Assembly (NCBI GenBank): GCA_017404515.1
Contig: JAFRCG010000015.1
Coordinates: forward strand, 1 to 33,430
Length of the DNA: 33,430 nucleotides
Origin: Candidatus Saccharimonadota bacterium
GTDB lineage: Bacteria; Patescibacteriota; Saccharimonadia; Saccharimonadales; Saccharimonadaceae
Direction of reading: 5' to 3'
Notes under the pieces: generated by a model
Told to the model about the DNA's origin: nothing
Database searches by the model: none
Seen by the model: the letters and a program-made list of their open reading frames with translations, nothing else
Translations under genes and position numbers: made by a program
Shown: in pieces, positions 17,801 to 23,419 of the stretch
Position numbering within the stretch: position 1 is the first letter of the stretch
How the letters are laid out: every line of letters starts with the position of its first letter

Positions 17801-18182
17801 CTGTACCATTGATGATAAAGGTAGCACGATCAGTCATCCAAGGATAATCACCAAAGAAGATATCCTGTTCTTTCTTTTCGCCAGTAGCCTTGTTGGTTAA
17901 TTCTACTTGGACATGCAAAGGACGCTCATAGGTGGCCAAATTGAGCTTAGCAGAATGCTCGTCCTCTTTTGGCTCACGAAATTCGTAATCCTTAAATGTT
18001 AATGATAGTTTTTGCCCGGTATAGTCGTCAATGGGATTTAGCTCATTGAAAACTTCGCGGAGCCCACTTTTGACAAAGTCTTCCCAAGAATCTTTTTGGT
18101 GAGCAATAAGATCTGGGATAGGAAGTGCTTGGTCGCCCTCAGTAAAGAATACGCGACTGTCACTTTTGTTCGCAGTTTTCAC
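14805..18182 (-). CDS. rpoB: DNA-directed RNA polymerase subunit beta
   Basis: Beta forms one pincer of RNA polymerase and the rifampicin pocket. The 1125-aa protein shows the pocket sequence [22 protein letters not shown] and the following [24 protein letters not shown] (about 385-425), then the C-terminal [14 protein letters not shown], the [24 protein letters not shown] motif and an acidic tail. At the E. coli F514 and L533 positions it has Leu and Met. The GTG start (18180-18182) follows AGAGGT at good spacing. rplL/rplJ, often upstream, are replaced by array 2. It is coupled to rpoC by TAATATG. Confidence 0.97.
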   Translation of the reverse strand: [1125 protein letters not shown]

Positions 18183-18243
18183 TATTTACCTCTTTTATTA
18201 GCGTTGATAATCTTTAGCGCCGAAGATTACTGTCTGAGTTTTT

Positions 18244-18270
18244 GCCTCTAAATTCGCCAACTCTAGAGGC
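18244..18270 (-). promoter_or_regulatory. Hairpin in the rpoB leader
   Basis: In the rpoB 5' leader GCCTCTA pairs with TAGAGGC over a 13-nt loop and is followed by AAAAA rather than U's, so it is not an intrinsic terminator. It may be an RNA stability or regulatory element; no known motif is recognised. Confidence 0.35.
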
Positions 18271-18306
18271 ATCCAAAAAACTTGACACACTACTTCTTAA
18301 TTTAAT

Positions 18307-18335
18307 ATTTTAACGCAAAGAAGTTTAAATTGCAA
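18307..18335 (-). promoter_or_regulatory. Promoter of rpoB-rpoC
   Basis: Minus-strand -35 TTGCAA (18330-18335), 17 bases, -10 TAAAAT (18307-18312). The leader is about 118 nt. It lies 45 bases from palindrome copy 3. On the plus strand a perfect TTGACA (18282-18287) overlaps the leader but has only a weak -10. Confidence 0.75.
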
Positions 18336-18360
18336 GGGTTAATTTCTGTGATTTTTAGTA

Positions 18361-18542
18361 TGAAGCAGGTCCTGGCATAGGCACGGGGGCCTGTATAAAA
18401 CAGGCTACTAGAGTTTGGGACTTTGGATTTGCTCATTTTTACAACGATAGTTGTAAAAATCACAAATCCAAAATCTGGTCTAAATCTCATTACAAACTCT
18501 AGTAGTCCTGTTTTATCGGCCCCCTCCTATTTCACCGGTGCC
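18361..18542 (+). repeat. Long imperfect palindrome, type B (copy 3), heading array 2
   Basis: The tag GAAGCAGGTCCTGGCAT (18362-18378) is followed by nested inverted repeats: GGGGGCC (18385-18391) with GGCCCCC (18518-18524), CTACTAGAGTTTG (18405-18417) with its complement (18493-18505), TTTGGATTTG (18422-18431) with CAAATCCAAA (18463-18472), and a tip hairpin ATTTTTACAAC/GTTGTAAAAAT with a 4-nt loop. GGCAC (18380-18384) can also pair with GTGCC at the start of the first cassette. Its left arm (CTGTATAAAACAGGCTACTA) recurs at 33290-33309. Confidence 0.9.
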
Positions 18543-18743
18543 CGTCGGTATCCGCTTTCGTATGTGTTCTCAGGCTTCTACGGCTGGGGTAATGGTGACC
18601 TGAGCCGCCAGGACTCCGACGGGAACTGGTGGTCTATTACTGCTGTTGATAATACTAGCGCATATGCTTTGCGTATACCTACTCAGACCATTATGCCCAG
18701 AGACAGTAACGGCAAACATGCTGGCTTTCCTCTCCGCTGCGTC
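18540..18743 (+). repeat. Array 2 cassette 1
   Basis: From GCC at 18540: ARRYPLSYVFSGFYGWGNG, RQDSDGNWWSITAVDN, AYALRI, MPRDSNGKHAGFPLRCVS. Begins 16 bases after the palindrome core. Open throughout. Confidence 0.82.
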
Positions 18744-18759
18744 TCCTACTCCACCAATA

Positions 18760-18963
18760 GCCCTTCGGTATCCGCTTTCGTATGTATTCTCAGGCGCCTA
18801 CTACTGGGGCGATGGTAACCTGGACACCCAGGGCTCCCGCGGGCTCTGGTGGTCTACCAAGGCTAGCAGTGATAGTAATGCGTACGACTTGGTCATGGGT
18901 GATAACTATCTCGCCCCCCAGGATAGCAGTAATAAGGCCCGCGGTTGGGCTCTCCGCTGCGTC
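18760..18963 (+). repeat. Array 2 cassette 2
   Basis: From GCC at 18760: ALRYPLSYVFSGAYYWGDG, TQGSRGLWWSTKASSDSNAY, LAPQDSSNKARGWALRCVS. The core has one change (CCCTTCGG for CCCGTCGG), giving Leu for Arg. Shifted one frame from cassette 1. Confidence 0.82.
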
Positions 18964-18978
18964 TCCTACTCCACATCT

Positions 18979-19179
18979 ACCCGTCGGTATCCGCTTTCGT
19001 ATGTATATGATGGCTACTACTTTTGGAGTGATGGCACATTAAACTATCAGGATTCGAATAGTCGCTATTGGGCTACTACTGCTTACAGTTATAATGTTGC
19101 ATACTACTTTGGCCTATGGGATGGAACTGCGGATCCTCAAGCTATTACCAATACACCAGTTGGTGGATCTCTCCACTTC
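18979..19179 (+). repeat. Array 2 cassette 3
   Basis: From ACC at 18979: TRRYPLSYVYDGYYFWSDG, YQDSNSRYWATTAYSYN, a shortened DPQAITNT segment and a divergent end (GGSLHFT) that lacks the RC. In frame with cassette 2. Confidence 0.82.
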
Positions 19180-19185
19180 ACAATA

Positions 19186-19389
19186 GCCCGTCGGTATCCG
19201 CTTTCGTATGTGTTCTCGGGCAACTACTACTGGGGCGGTGGTTACCTGGGCAACCAGGGCTCCCTCGGGTACTGGTGGTCTACCACGGCTCTCAGTGATA
19301 GTCTCGCGTACCATTTGCGCATGAATAGTAGCGATCTCGGCCCCCAGTATGGCAATAATAAAGCCCACGGGTTTTCTCTCCGCTGCGTC
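19186..19389 (+). repeat. Array 2 cassette 4
   Basis: From GCC at 19186: ARRYPLSYVFSGNYYWGGG, NQGSLGYWWSTTALSDS, AYHLRMNSSDLGPQYGNNKA, closing FSLRCVS. In frame with cassette 3 across a short 6-base spacer. Confidence 0.82.
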
Positions 19390-19404
19390 TCCTACTCCAC
19401 ATCT

Positions 19405-19608
19405 GCCCGTCGGTATCCGCTTTCGTATGTGTTGTCAGGCTACTACTACTGGCGCGATGGTACCCTGCTCTACCAGGACTCCGGCGGGTTCTGGTGGTCT
19501 ACCGCAGCCTACAATGATAGTGAAGCGTACAACCTGAACATGTATAGTAGCAATCTCGGCCCCCAGGGTCACCATATTAAGGCCCGCGGCCTTGCTCTCC
19601 GCTGCGTC
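19405..19608 (+). repeat. Array 2 cassette 5
   Basis: From GCC at 19405: ARRYPLSYVLSGYYYWRDG, YQDSGGFWWSTAAYNDS, AYNLNMYSSNLGPQGHHIKA, closing LALRCVS. In frame with cassette 4. Confidence 0.82.
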
Positions 19609-19624
19609 TCCCGCTCCATGCTAT

Positions 19625-19831
19625 GCCCGTCGGTATCCGCTTTCGTATGTATATTCTGGGTATTACTTTTGGACTGGTGCGGTTTTATATGATCAGGGAA
19701 CTCACGGTTATTGGTGGTCCAATACCGCTATTGACAATAGTAAAGCATATCAATTAAATGTGGCTACTGGCGGGCTAAATGCTCAATACAATCTAGACAA
19801 GACCCGTGGCTTTACTCTCCGCCGTATTTGC
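19625..19831 (+). repeat. Array 2 cassette 6, terminal unit
   Basis: From GCC at 19625: ARRYPLSYVYSGYYFWTGA, YDQGTHGYWWSNTAIDNSKA, NAQYNLDKTRGFTLRRICG. It is shifted one frame from cassette 5. Reading continues through the terminator hairpin to a TGA at 19874-19876. Confidence 0.8.
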
Positions 19832-19841
19832 GGTAAAACCA

Positions 19842-19874
19842 AAAAACCACCCCGTCTCTCTAAGGTGGATTTTT
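19842..19874 (+). terminator. Plus-strand terminator closing array 2
   Basis: CCACC (19847-19851) pairs with GGTGG (19864-19868) and is extended by flanking A's and the run ATTTTT. Its direction means RNA crossing array 2 on the plus strand would end here. Confidence 0.6.
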
Positions 19875-19930
19875 GAACAGATAAGCTCTCAACTTGTGTG
19901 TAAGCTGACTCGCAGTTAGCTTTTGTTCAA
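19873..19930. repeat. Inverted repeat just past array 2
   Basis: TTGAACA (19873-19879) and AAGCT (19883-19887) pair with AGCTT (19918-19922) and TGTTCAA (19924-19930), enclosing about 30 bases. No coding sequence is visible in it. It could be the right-hand boundary of the array or a small structured RNA. The rest of 19931-20002 holds nothing I recognise. Confidence 0.5.
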
Positions 19931-19989
19931 TATGAACTATTTTTAAGTTTAGCATAAGGGACAAGGCCATGTCAAGCACTTTTTGCAAA

Positions 19990-20028
19990 AATACCAAAAA
20001 TAATCAGCCCTCGTTCTTGAGGGCTGAT
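19990..20028 (-). terminator. Intrinsic terminator after khpA
   Basis: On the minus strand ATCAGCCCTC, a 6-nt loop and GAGGGCTGAT form a perfect 10-bp stem followed by TATTTTTGG. It faces array 2 and separates the two. Confidence 0.85.
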
Positions 20029-20069
20029 CTTGTGTGAGGTGGGATTTACGCTGTTCCCATACCGGCAGA

Positions 20070-20513
20070 TTAGATGTCTAAATCGTCCATATCGGCAAGC
20101 TCGGCGCGAGTTTTTTCGGCCAAGTCTGAAGCGGCGTCAGTCTCCATGGAATCGTCAGTGATAGGCTCAGTTTCTGGCTCAGCGGCAGGCTCCTCTTCTG
20201 GGGCGTCTACAACTTCTACGGTTTCCTCTTTGGCGGCAGGTGCGGCAGCTGGACGCTCTGCGCCGTCGTCAGTATTGACGATTTTGAGATTGTAGCGAGC
20301 GTCATTCTTGGTGCCAAGTGCACGGAGTAAGGTCCGGATAGACTGGGCAGTAGCACCACGACGGCCAATGACGCGCCCAACATCTTCTGGATCTACAGAT
20401 AGAGAGAGCAGGACGCCTTTTTCGTCAATTTTGCGATCTACTTCGACTTTGTCTGGGTTATTTACTAGAGTTTTTACGATATATTCTACGAATTGCTGGT
20501 CAATGGTTGCCAT
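20070..20513 (-). CDS. khpA: KH-domain RNA-binding protein, KhpA-like, with acidic tail
   Basis: Small KH proteins of the KhpA (YlqC) family bind RNA and are linked to cell-division and sRNA-like regulation; they normally follow rpsP, as here. The 147-aa protein has a single KH domain in residues 1-80 with the GxxG loop as IGRRGA (G50-G53). Residues from about 88 are an acidic, Ala/Glu/Pro/Asp-rich tail that the family usually lacks. It has its own promoter and ribosome binding site (GGAG), and a terminator separates it from rpsP. rimM and trmD, frequent partners, do not follow. Family assignment is firm, exact function less so. Confidence 0.88.
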   Translation of the reverse strand: MATIDQQFVEYIVKTLVNNPDKVEVDRKIDEKGVLLSLSVDPEDVGRVIGRRGATAQSIRTLLRALGTKNDARYNLKIVNTDDGAERPAAAPAAKEETVEVVDAPEEEPAAEPETEPITDDSMETDAASDLAEKTRAELADMDDLDI

Positions 20514-20543
20514 ATATTCTCCAGATTAATTGTTAATAACTTC

Positions 20544-20572
20544 ATTTTAACACATTTTTTGAGAACTTGCCA
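20544..20572 (-). promoter_or_regulatory. Probable promoter of khpA
   Basis: Minus-strand -10 TAAAAT (20544-20549) with -35 TGGCAA (20567-20572), 17-base spacer. The weak -35 makes it a moderate call; the preceding terminator makes a separate promoter necessary. Confidence 0.5.
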
Positions 20573-20574
20573 CA

Positions 20575-20600
20575 AAAAATACCGCCGGAGCGGTATTTTT
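20575..20600 (-). terminator. Intrinsic terminator after rpsP
   Basis: AAAAATACCGC and GCGGTATTTTT pair perfectly with a 4-nt loop and have T-runs on both strands. It lies between rpsP and khpA. Confidence 0.85.
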
Positions 20601-20630
20601 GGGCCCTTTATCAGGGGCAAACCTTAAAAT

Positions 20631-21092
20631 TTATTCTGCCTTTTCTTCGGCGGCTGGCTCTGCTGGAGCTTCAACAGGAGCCTCGGCAGCCTCGGCTGGG
20701 GCTTCGGCGGTTTCTGCTGGAGTATCAGCTGGGGTCTCAGCAGGGGCGGCAGCTTCTTCGGCTGGAGCAACCTCTTCCTTAGGCTGGTTCTTGCGGAGTT
20801 TGTCCGCGTGCTTAGCCTTGGCGTGCTTTTCTAGAGGATCTTTGACCCAAGCTGGAAGAACAATCTTGTTGGCCTTCAAAATGCGAATTACCCTAGTAGA
20901 TGGCTGTGCGCCATTCTTCAGATAAAACTCAATTTTTTCTTTGTCCAAAGTGGTAACTTTGGTCTGGGGGTTGTAATGACCGACCTCGGCCACAACGCGC
21001 CCAGAAAGTGGGTGACGCTGCGCTTCTTGGACGATTATCCGATACACAGAGTAGTGTGTTCGGCCATTACGCTGCAAACGAATCGCTAGCAT
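20631..21092 (-). CDS. rpsP: 30S ribosomal protein S16 with long Ala/Pro/Glu tail
   Basis: S16 stabilises the 5' domain of 16S rRNA. Residues 1-82 carry the family core: MLAIRLQRNGRTHYSVYRIIVQE, the DSR-type region replaced by AQRHPLSGRVVAEVGHYNPQ, then EKIEFYLKNGAQPSTRV. The 153-aa protein then has a Lys-rich linker and about 45 residues of Ala/Pro/Glu repeats, nearly doubling the normal length. The ATG at 21092 follows AAGGAG; a longer frame to 21266 would run through the terminator and another gene. It is transcribed from an extended -10 promoter. Confidence 0.95.
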   Translation of the reverse strand: MLAIRLQRNGRTHYSVYRIIVQEAQRHPLSGRVVAEVGHYNPQTKVTTLDKEKIEFYLKNGAQPSTRVIRILKANKIVLPAWVKDPLEKHAKAKHADKLRKNQPKEEVAPAEEAAAPAETPADTPAETAEAPAEAAEAPVEAPAEPAAEEKAE

Positions 21093-21120
21093 ATGTCTCC
21101 TTAAATTATTAACTTGGTAA

Positions 21121-21149
21121 ATTATAGCAAAATTTTGAGGAAAAGTAAA
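21121..21149 (-). promoter_or_regulatory. Promoter of rpsP
   Basis: Minus-strand -35 TTTACT (21144-21149), 17 bases, extended -10 TGCTATAAT (TATAAT 21121-21126). The -35 lies in the T-rich tail of the preceding terminator. Confidence 0.75.
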
Positions 21150-21170
21150 GCCCCACATTATGTGGGGCTT
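21140..21170 (-). terminator. Intrinsic terminator overlapping the end of the unknown 200-aa gene
   Basis: AAGCCCCACA/TGTGGGGCTT form a perfect 10-bp stem with a 3-nt loop, and TTTACTTTT follows on the minus strand. The loop is the TAA stop of the upstream gene, so the last residues are encoded in the stem. Confidence 0.8.
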
Positions 21171-21760
21171 CTTTTGGCACGGAGCTTTTTGTCGAGCTCT
21201 ATGCGTCTTTCCCAGAGTTCGTCTATGGAGTAAGGCTCCAGGATGGCTTGATACTTTTTGAGGCATTTTTTATACCAAGCACGCCTCCGGTCCGAATTAA
21301 CTAAGTGGTTAACAAATAGCCTGCAGCCCTCTCTGTCGTACGAACCAAGGCCGAGGCCTCTGGAGAGGTTGTTTAGCTCATTAACCAGTCTCCAGCAAGC
21401 CTGCCTGCGATCCTGCTTGGCCGTCTGAAAGGCGGCTTCATTAGGAAAGTAGTCATACTTCACTTTCTGCGTTGGGTAGATTCCCTCTTCGACATTCTTG
21501 TCAAGGAGAATAATCCACGAGAAGCTGCCGGCTGCATCTACCAGTTCCAGGAAAACCTGGTAATATCGATAGATGAGGTCTTCGTAGGCTTTCACCTCTT
21601 CACCTTCACCATCAGATTTACCTTTGTCAGGTTTTGCTCCTTTTCTAATTTTGGAGCCGGCCTTAACTTTGGCAAGATCAACAATGGTGGCGGTTTTGCG
21701 ATGTTCATCATCGTAGTCGCCATATACTTCCGGGAAATACCATTCCGCTACTCTTGACAT
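21158..21760 (-). CDS. Protein of unknown function, 200 aa
   Basis: I do not recognise a family. The product is soluble-looking, with no signal peptide or membrane helix. It starts MSRVAEWYFPEVYGDYDDEH, has a charged Lys/Gly/Glu segment (about 40-60), then a region rich in aromatics, Arg and Lys (YRYYQVFLELVDAAGSFSW; RDRRRAWYKKCLKKYQ-like near 170) and ends in a basic helix. I chose the ATG at 21760 because GGGGGTGAT lies five bases upstream; a TTG at 21784 would add 8 residues. The near-consensus promoter and strong ribosome binding site suggest high expression. The stop lies in the terminator loop. Confidence 0.8.
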   Translation of the reverse strand: MSRVAEWYFPEVYGDYDDEHRKTATIVDLAKVKAGSKIRKGAKPDKGKSDGEGEEVKAYEDLIYRYYQVFLELVDAAGSFSWIILLDKNVEEGIYPTQKVKYDYFPNEAAFQTAKQDRRQACWRLVNELNNLSRGLGLGSYDREGCRLFVNHLVNSDRRRAWYKKCLKKYQAILEPYSIDELWERRIELDKKLRAKRSPT

Positions 21761-21834
21761 CTTATCACCCCCTTCTTCTGTCAAGAAACTTAAGTTGCTT
21801 GGATGGAATATGTAGCACCACCCACAATATTCTT

Positions 21835-21863
21835 ATTATATCACACTTTGCCTAAAAAGTCAA
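21835..21863 (-). promoter_or_regulatory. Near-consensus promoter of the unknown 200-aa gene
   Basis: Minus-strand -35 TTGACT (21858-21863), 17 bases, extended -10 TGATATAAT (TATAAT 21835-21840). It is the closest to consensus in the window and gives a leader of about 68 nt. Confidence 0.85.
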
Positions 21864-21887
21864 TGCTAACAGGGAGAGAACACAGCT

Positions 21888-22640
21888 TTAGTTCTCAATA
21901 TTTAGTGGGTTTTGAGCCTGAAATTCTTCTGGATGTTCCTTCTTGAATCTCTTGATAGCCTGAGTAGCAGCGGCGGCCTGGGCCTCTTGCTTAGAGTGGC
22001 CTTCGCCCTTACCTCGAAGCTCTGCTCCTACATAGACAGCTACAGAGAAAGTTTTGTCGTGATCTGGACCGTTTTCCCCTAGCATGCGGTAGTTTGGCGT
22101 AATGCCATCATGATGCTGGGCTAATTCCTGGAAGAAAGACTTGGGATCACGCCAAGAGCCTTCTTCTATCACCTGGTCAATCTTAACAATGATATGCTTG
22201 TAGATAAAATTTTTTGCGGCATCATAGCCCTGATCTAGAAAGATTGCACCAATCACCGCCTCAAAACAATCTGCCATAATCACAGAATGTGCACGGTCGG
22301 TCCCCATTTTCTCTCCGTTAGAAAGGCGGACCAGCGGGCCATAGCCTAATTTTTCCCCGGCATCACCGATGGACTCGGTGCGGACAAGGGCGGAACGCCA
22401 AGCAGTCATGATGCCTTCTGGCTGATGGTAGTTGCGATAGAGAAAATCAGAGGTGACAATCTCTAGAACGGCGTCACCCAAAAACTCTAAACGCTCGTTG
22501 TGCTCGGCGCCGGATTTTTTGTGCTCATTGACATAACTCCGGTGAGTAAGGGCGGTGATTAAGAGGTTAATGTCATTAAACTCAAATCCTAACTTTTCTT
22601 TGGCAAATTCTTGATATTTTTCTTTTACTTCTGCGTTCAT
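21888..22640 (-). CDS. rnc: Ribonuclease III
   Basis: RNase III cleaves double-stranded RNA, including rRNA precursors. The 250-aa protein has the endonuclease domain with the signature NERLEFLGDAVLE (48-60), the downstream catalytic D124/E127 pair in DCFEAVIGAIFLDQG, and a C-terminal dsRNA-binding domain (about 168-240) ending EAQAAAATQAIKRF. Length and order are standard. It follows the Nudix gene by 8 bases in the rpmF-nusB-Nudix-rnc operon. A GAGAAC/GTTCTC hairpin around the TAA stop has no T-run and is a weak terminator at best. Such an enzyme could process the long palindromic RNAs in this window (inference). Confidence 0.96.
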   Translation of the reverse strand: MNAEVKEKYQEFAKEKLGFEFNDINLLITALTHRSYVNEHKKSGAEHNERLEFLGDAVLEIVTSDFLYRNYHQPEGIMTAWRSALVRTESIGDAGEKLGYGPLVRLSNGEKMGTDRAHSVIMADCFEAVIGAIFLDQGYDAAKNFIYKHIIVKIDQVIEEGSWRDPKSFFQELAQHHDGITPNYRMLGENGPDHDKTFSVAVYVGAELRGKGEGHSKQEAQAAAATQAIKRFKKEHPEEFQAQNPLNIEN

Positions 22641-22648
22641 ATTTTCCT

Positions 22649-23419
22649 CTAGTTAAACTCGCCAGAGCGAATCTTCTTTTTGGCGATTAGCATTAGTTTT
22701 TCGATATCTTCGTATTCAATGGCATCTAGAGCGTCGGCAAAGCGGAACCATTTGATGCCATTCATCCATTTTTCCTTCTGTGGGCGCTCAGACTCATCTA
22801 GGGCGCGCATGAGGTAAATTTGGGTGGTCATTAGAACTAATTTGTCCTGGCGACGATATTTGAAATGGATTTTGCCCAGCCAGGTAAGCACCCTGATGTG
22901 ATGAAGGCCAGATTCCTCACCAATCTCCCGGATGGCGGTTTGTTTGGCGGTTTCGCCGGGCTCGATGTGGCCTTTGGGGATAGTCCAACGGTTTTTGGAA
23001 TCTTGGATAAGCAAAATTTCTATGTCTTTTTGGTCTTTACTCATGCGAAAGACGATGCCACCAGAGGTAGGCTCGCGCACAATCTCCTGGATAGTAGGTT
23101 TTTTTCTGAAAATTCGAGAAAATGCCGACTCCTTGTATTTTTTGGTAGGGAGCGCCTCTGGAATCTTGAGCGTGCCAGTAGCGGTCCGGTAAGTATAGCT
23201 TGGGCGTTTACCGACCTGCTGCTCTTTAGGTGAATAATTGTTTTTATTAGATGGCGCCGATGACTGTTTAGGCCTGGTGGTCTTGTTCGTCTTCTGATTT
23301 GGCTGCTTCTGCTTTGATGTCTTCTGCTGGTGCTGTGTCTTTTGAGGTTTCTTGGTCTGCAACATCTCCCTGGCCACTTGCTGCCGGCGACTTCTCTTTC
23401 TTTGATCTTGATTCTTCAT
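22649..23419 (-). CDS. Nudix hydrolase with a 110-residue basic N-terminal extension
   Basis: Nudix enzymes hydrolyse nucleoside diphosphate derivatives; the substrate here is unknown. The box is complete: G150, E156, R164-E165, E168-E169, G171. The Nudix domain spans about 117-250. Residues 1-75 are Lys/Gln/Asn-rich and probably disordered. The first 152 bases overlap nusB in another frame, and no in-frame ATG, GTG or TTG that would spare the overlap was found between the end of nusB and the Nudix domain. The ATG at 23419 has only a weak ribosome binding site (GAAAG); an ATG at 23365 is an alternative. Stop TAG. Confidence 0.85.
   Translation of the reverse strand: MKNQDQRKRSRRQQVAREMLQTKKPQKTQHQQKTSKQKQPNQKTNKTTRPKQSSAPSNKNNYSPKEQQVGKRPSYTYRTATGTLKIPEALPTKKYKESAFSRIFRKKPTIQEIVREPTSGGIVFRMSKDQKDIEILLIQDSKNRWTIPKGHIEPGETAKQTAIREIGEESGLHHIRVLTWLGKIHFKYRRQDKLVLMTTQIYLMRALDESERPQKEKWMNGIKWFRFADALDAIEYEDIEKLMLIAKKKIRSGEFN

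Larger units (their letters stand above)
18540..19831 (+). repeat. Cassette array 2: six silent FISUMP-like C-terminal modules
   Basis: Modules start at 18540, 18760, 18979, 19186, 19405 and 19625; spacings are 220, 219, 207, 219 and 220 bases. Cassettes 2-5 therefore share a frame, while 1 and 6 are shifted. All begin with a nearly invariant core (TATCCGCTTTCGTATGT) and end CTCTCCGC(TGCGTC) or a close variant, with TCCTACTCCAC-type spacers. The conserved protein pattern is SG.YYW..G.L..QDS.G.WWST.A, AY.L.M, PQ, then G..LRC, as in C-termini of FISUMP domains. There is no upstream coding half, start codon or ribosome binding site. The array ends at a plus-strand terminator. Confidence 0.87.

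Noticed and set aside
18282-18311. Plus-strand promoter with perfect TTGACA before array 2
   Set aside because: No good -10 lies at 16-18 bases (AATATT or TATTTT at best), so it is kept only as a possibility in a finding, not as a feature.
10157-18542. Integron with attC sites
   Set aside because: The palindromes have bulged stems like attC, but they head arrays rather than separating cassettes, show no clear GTTRRRY/RYYYAAC boxes, and no integrase is seen.
18423-18818. Open frame joining palindrome copy 3 to cassette 1
   Set aside because: It would start at a TTG inside the palindrome stem with no ribosome binding site, and the encoded leader has no sense as a protein domain.
18646-19692. 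A 348-codon plus-strand open frame covering cassettes 2-5, looking like a tandem-repeat protein
   Set aside because: Its first ATG lies out of frame inside cassette 1, no ribosome binding site precedes it, and cassettes 1 and 6 are in other frames. It is a by-product of three spacings divisible by three.
10318-19831. CRISPR array
   Set aside because: Units of about 205-220 bp with an open reading frame and protein-like conservation do not fit 25-40 bp repeats with unique spacers; no cas genes are present.
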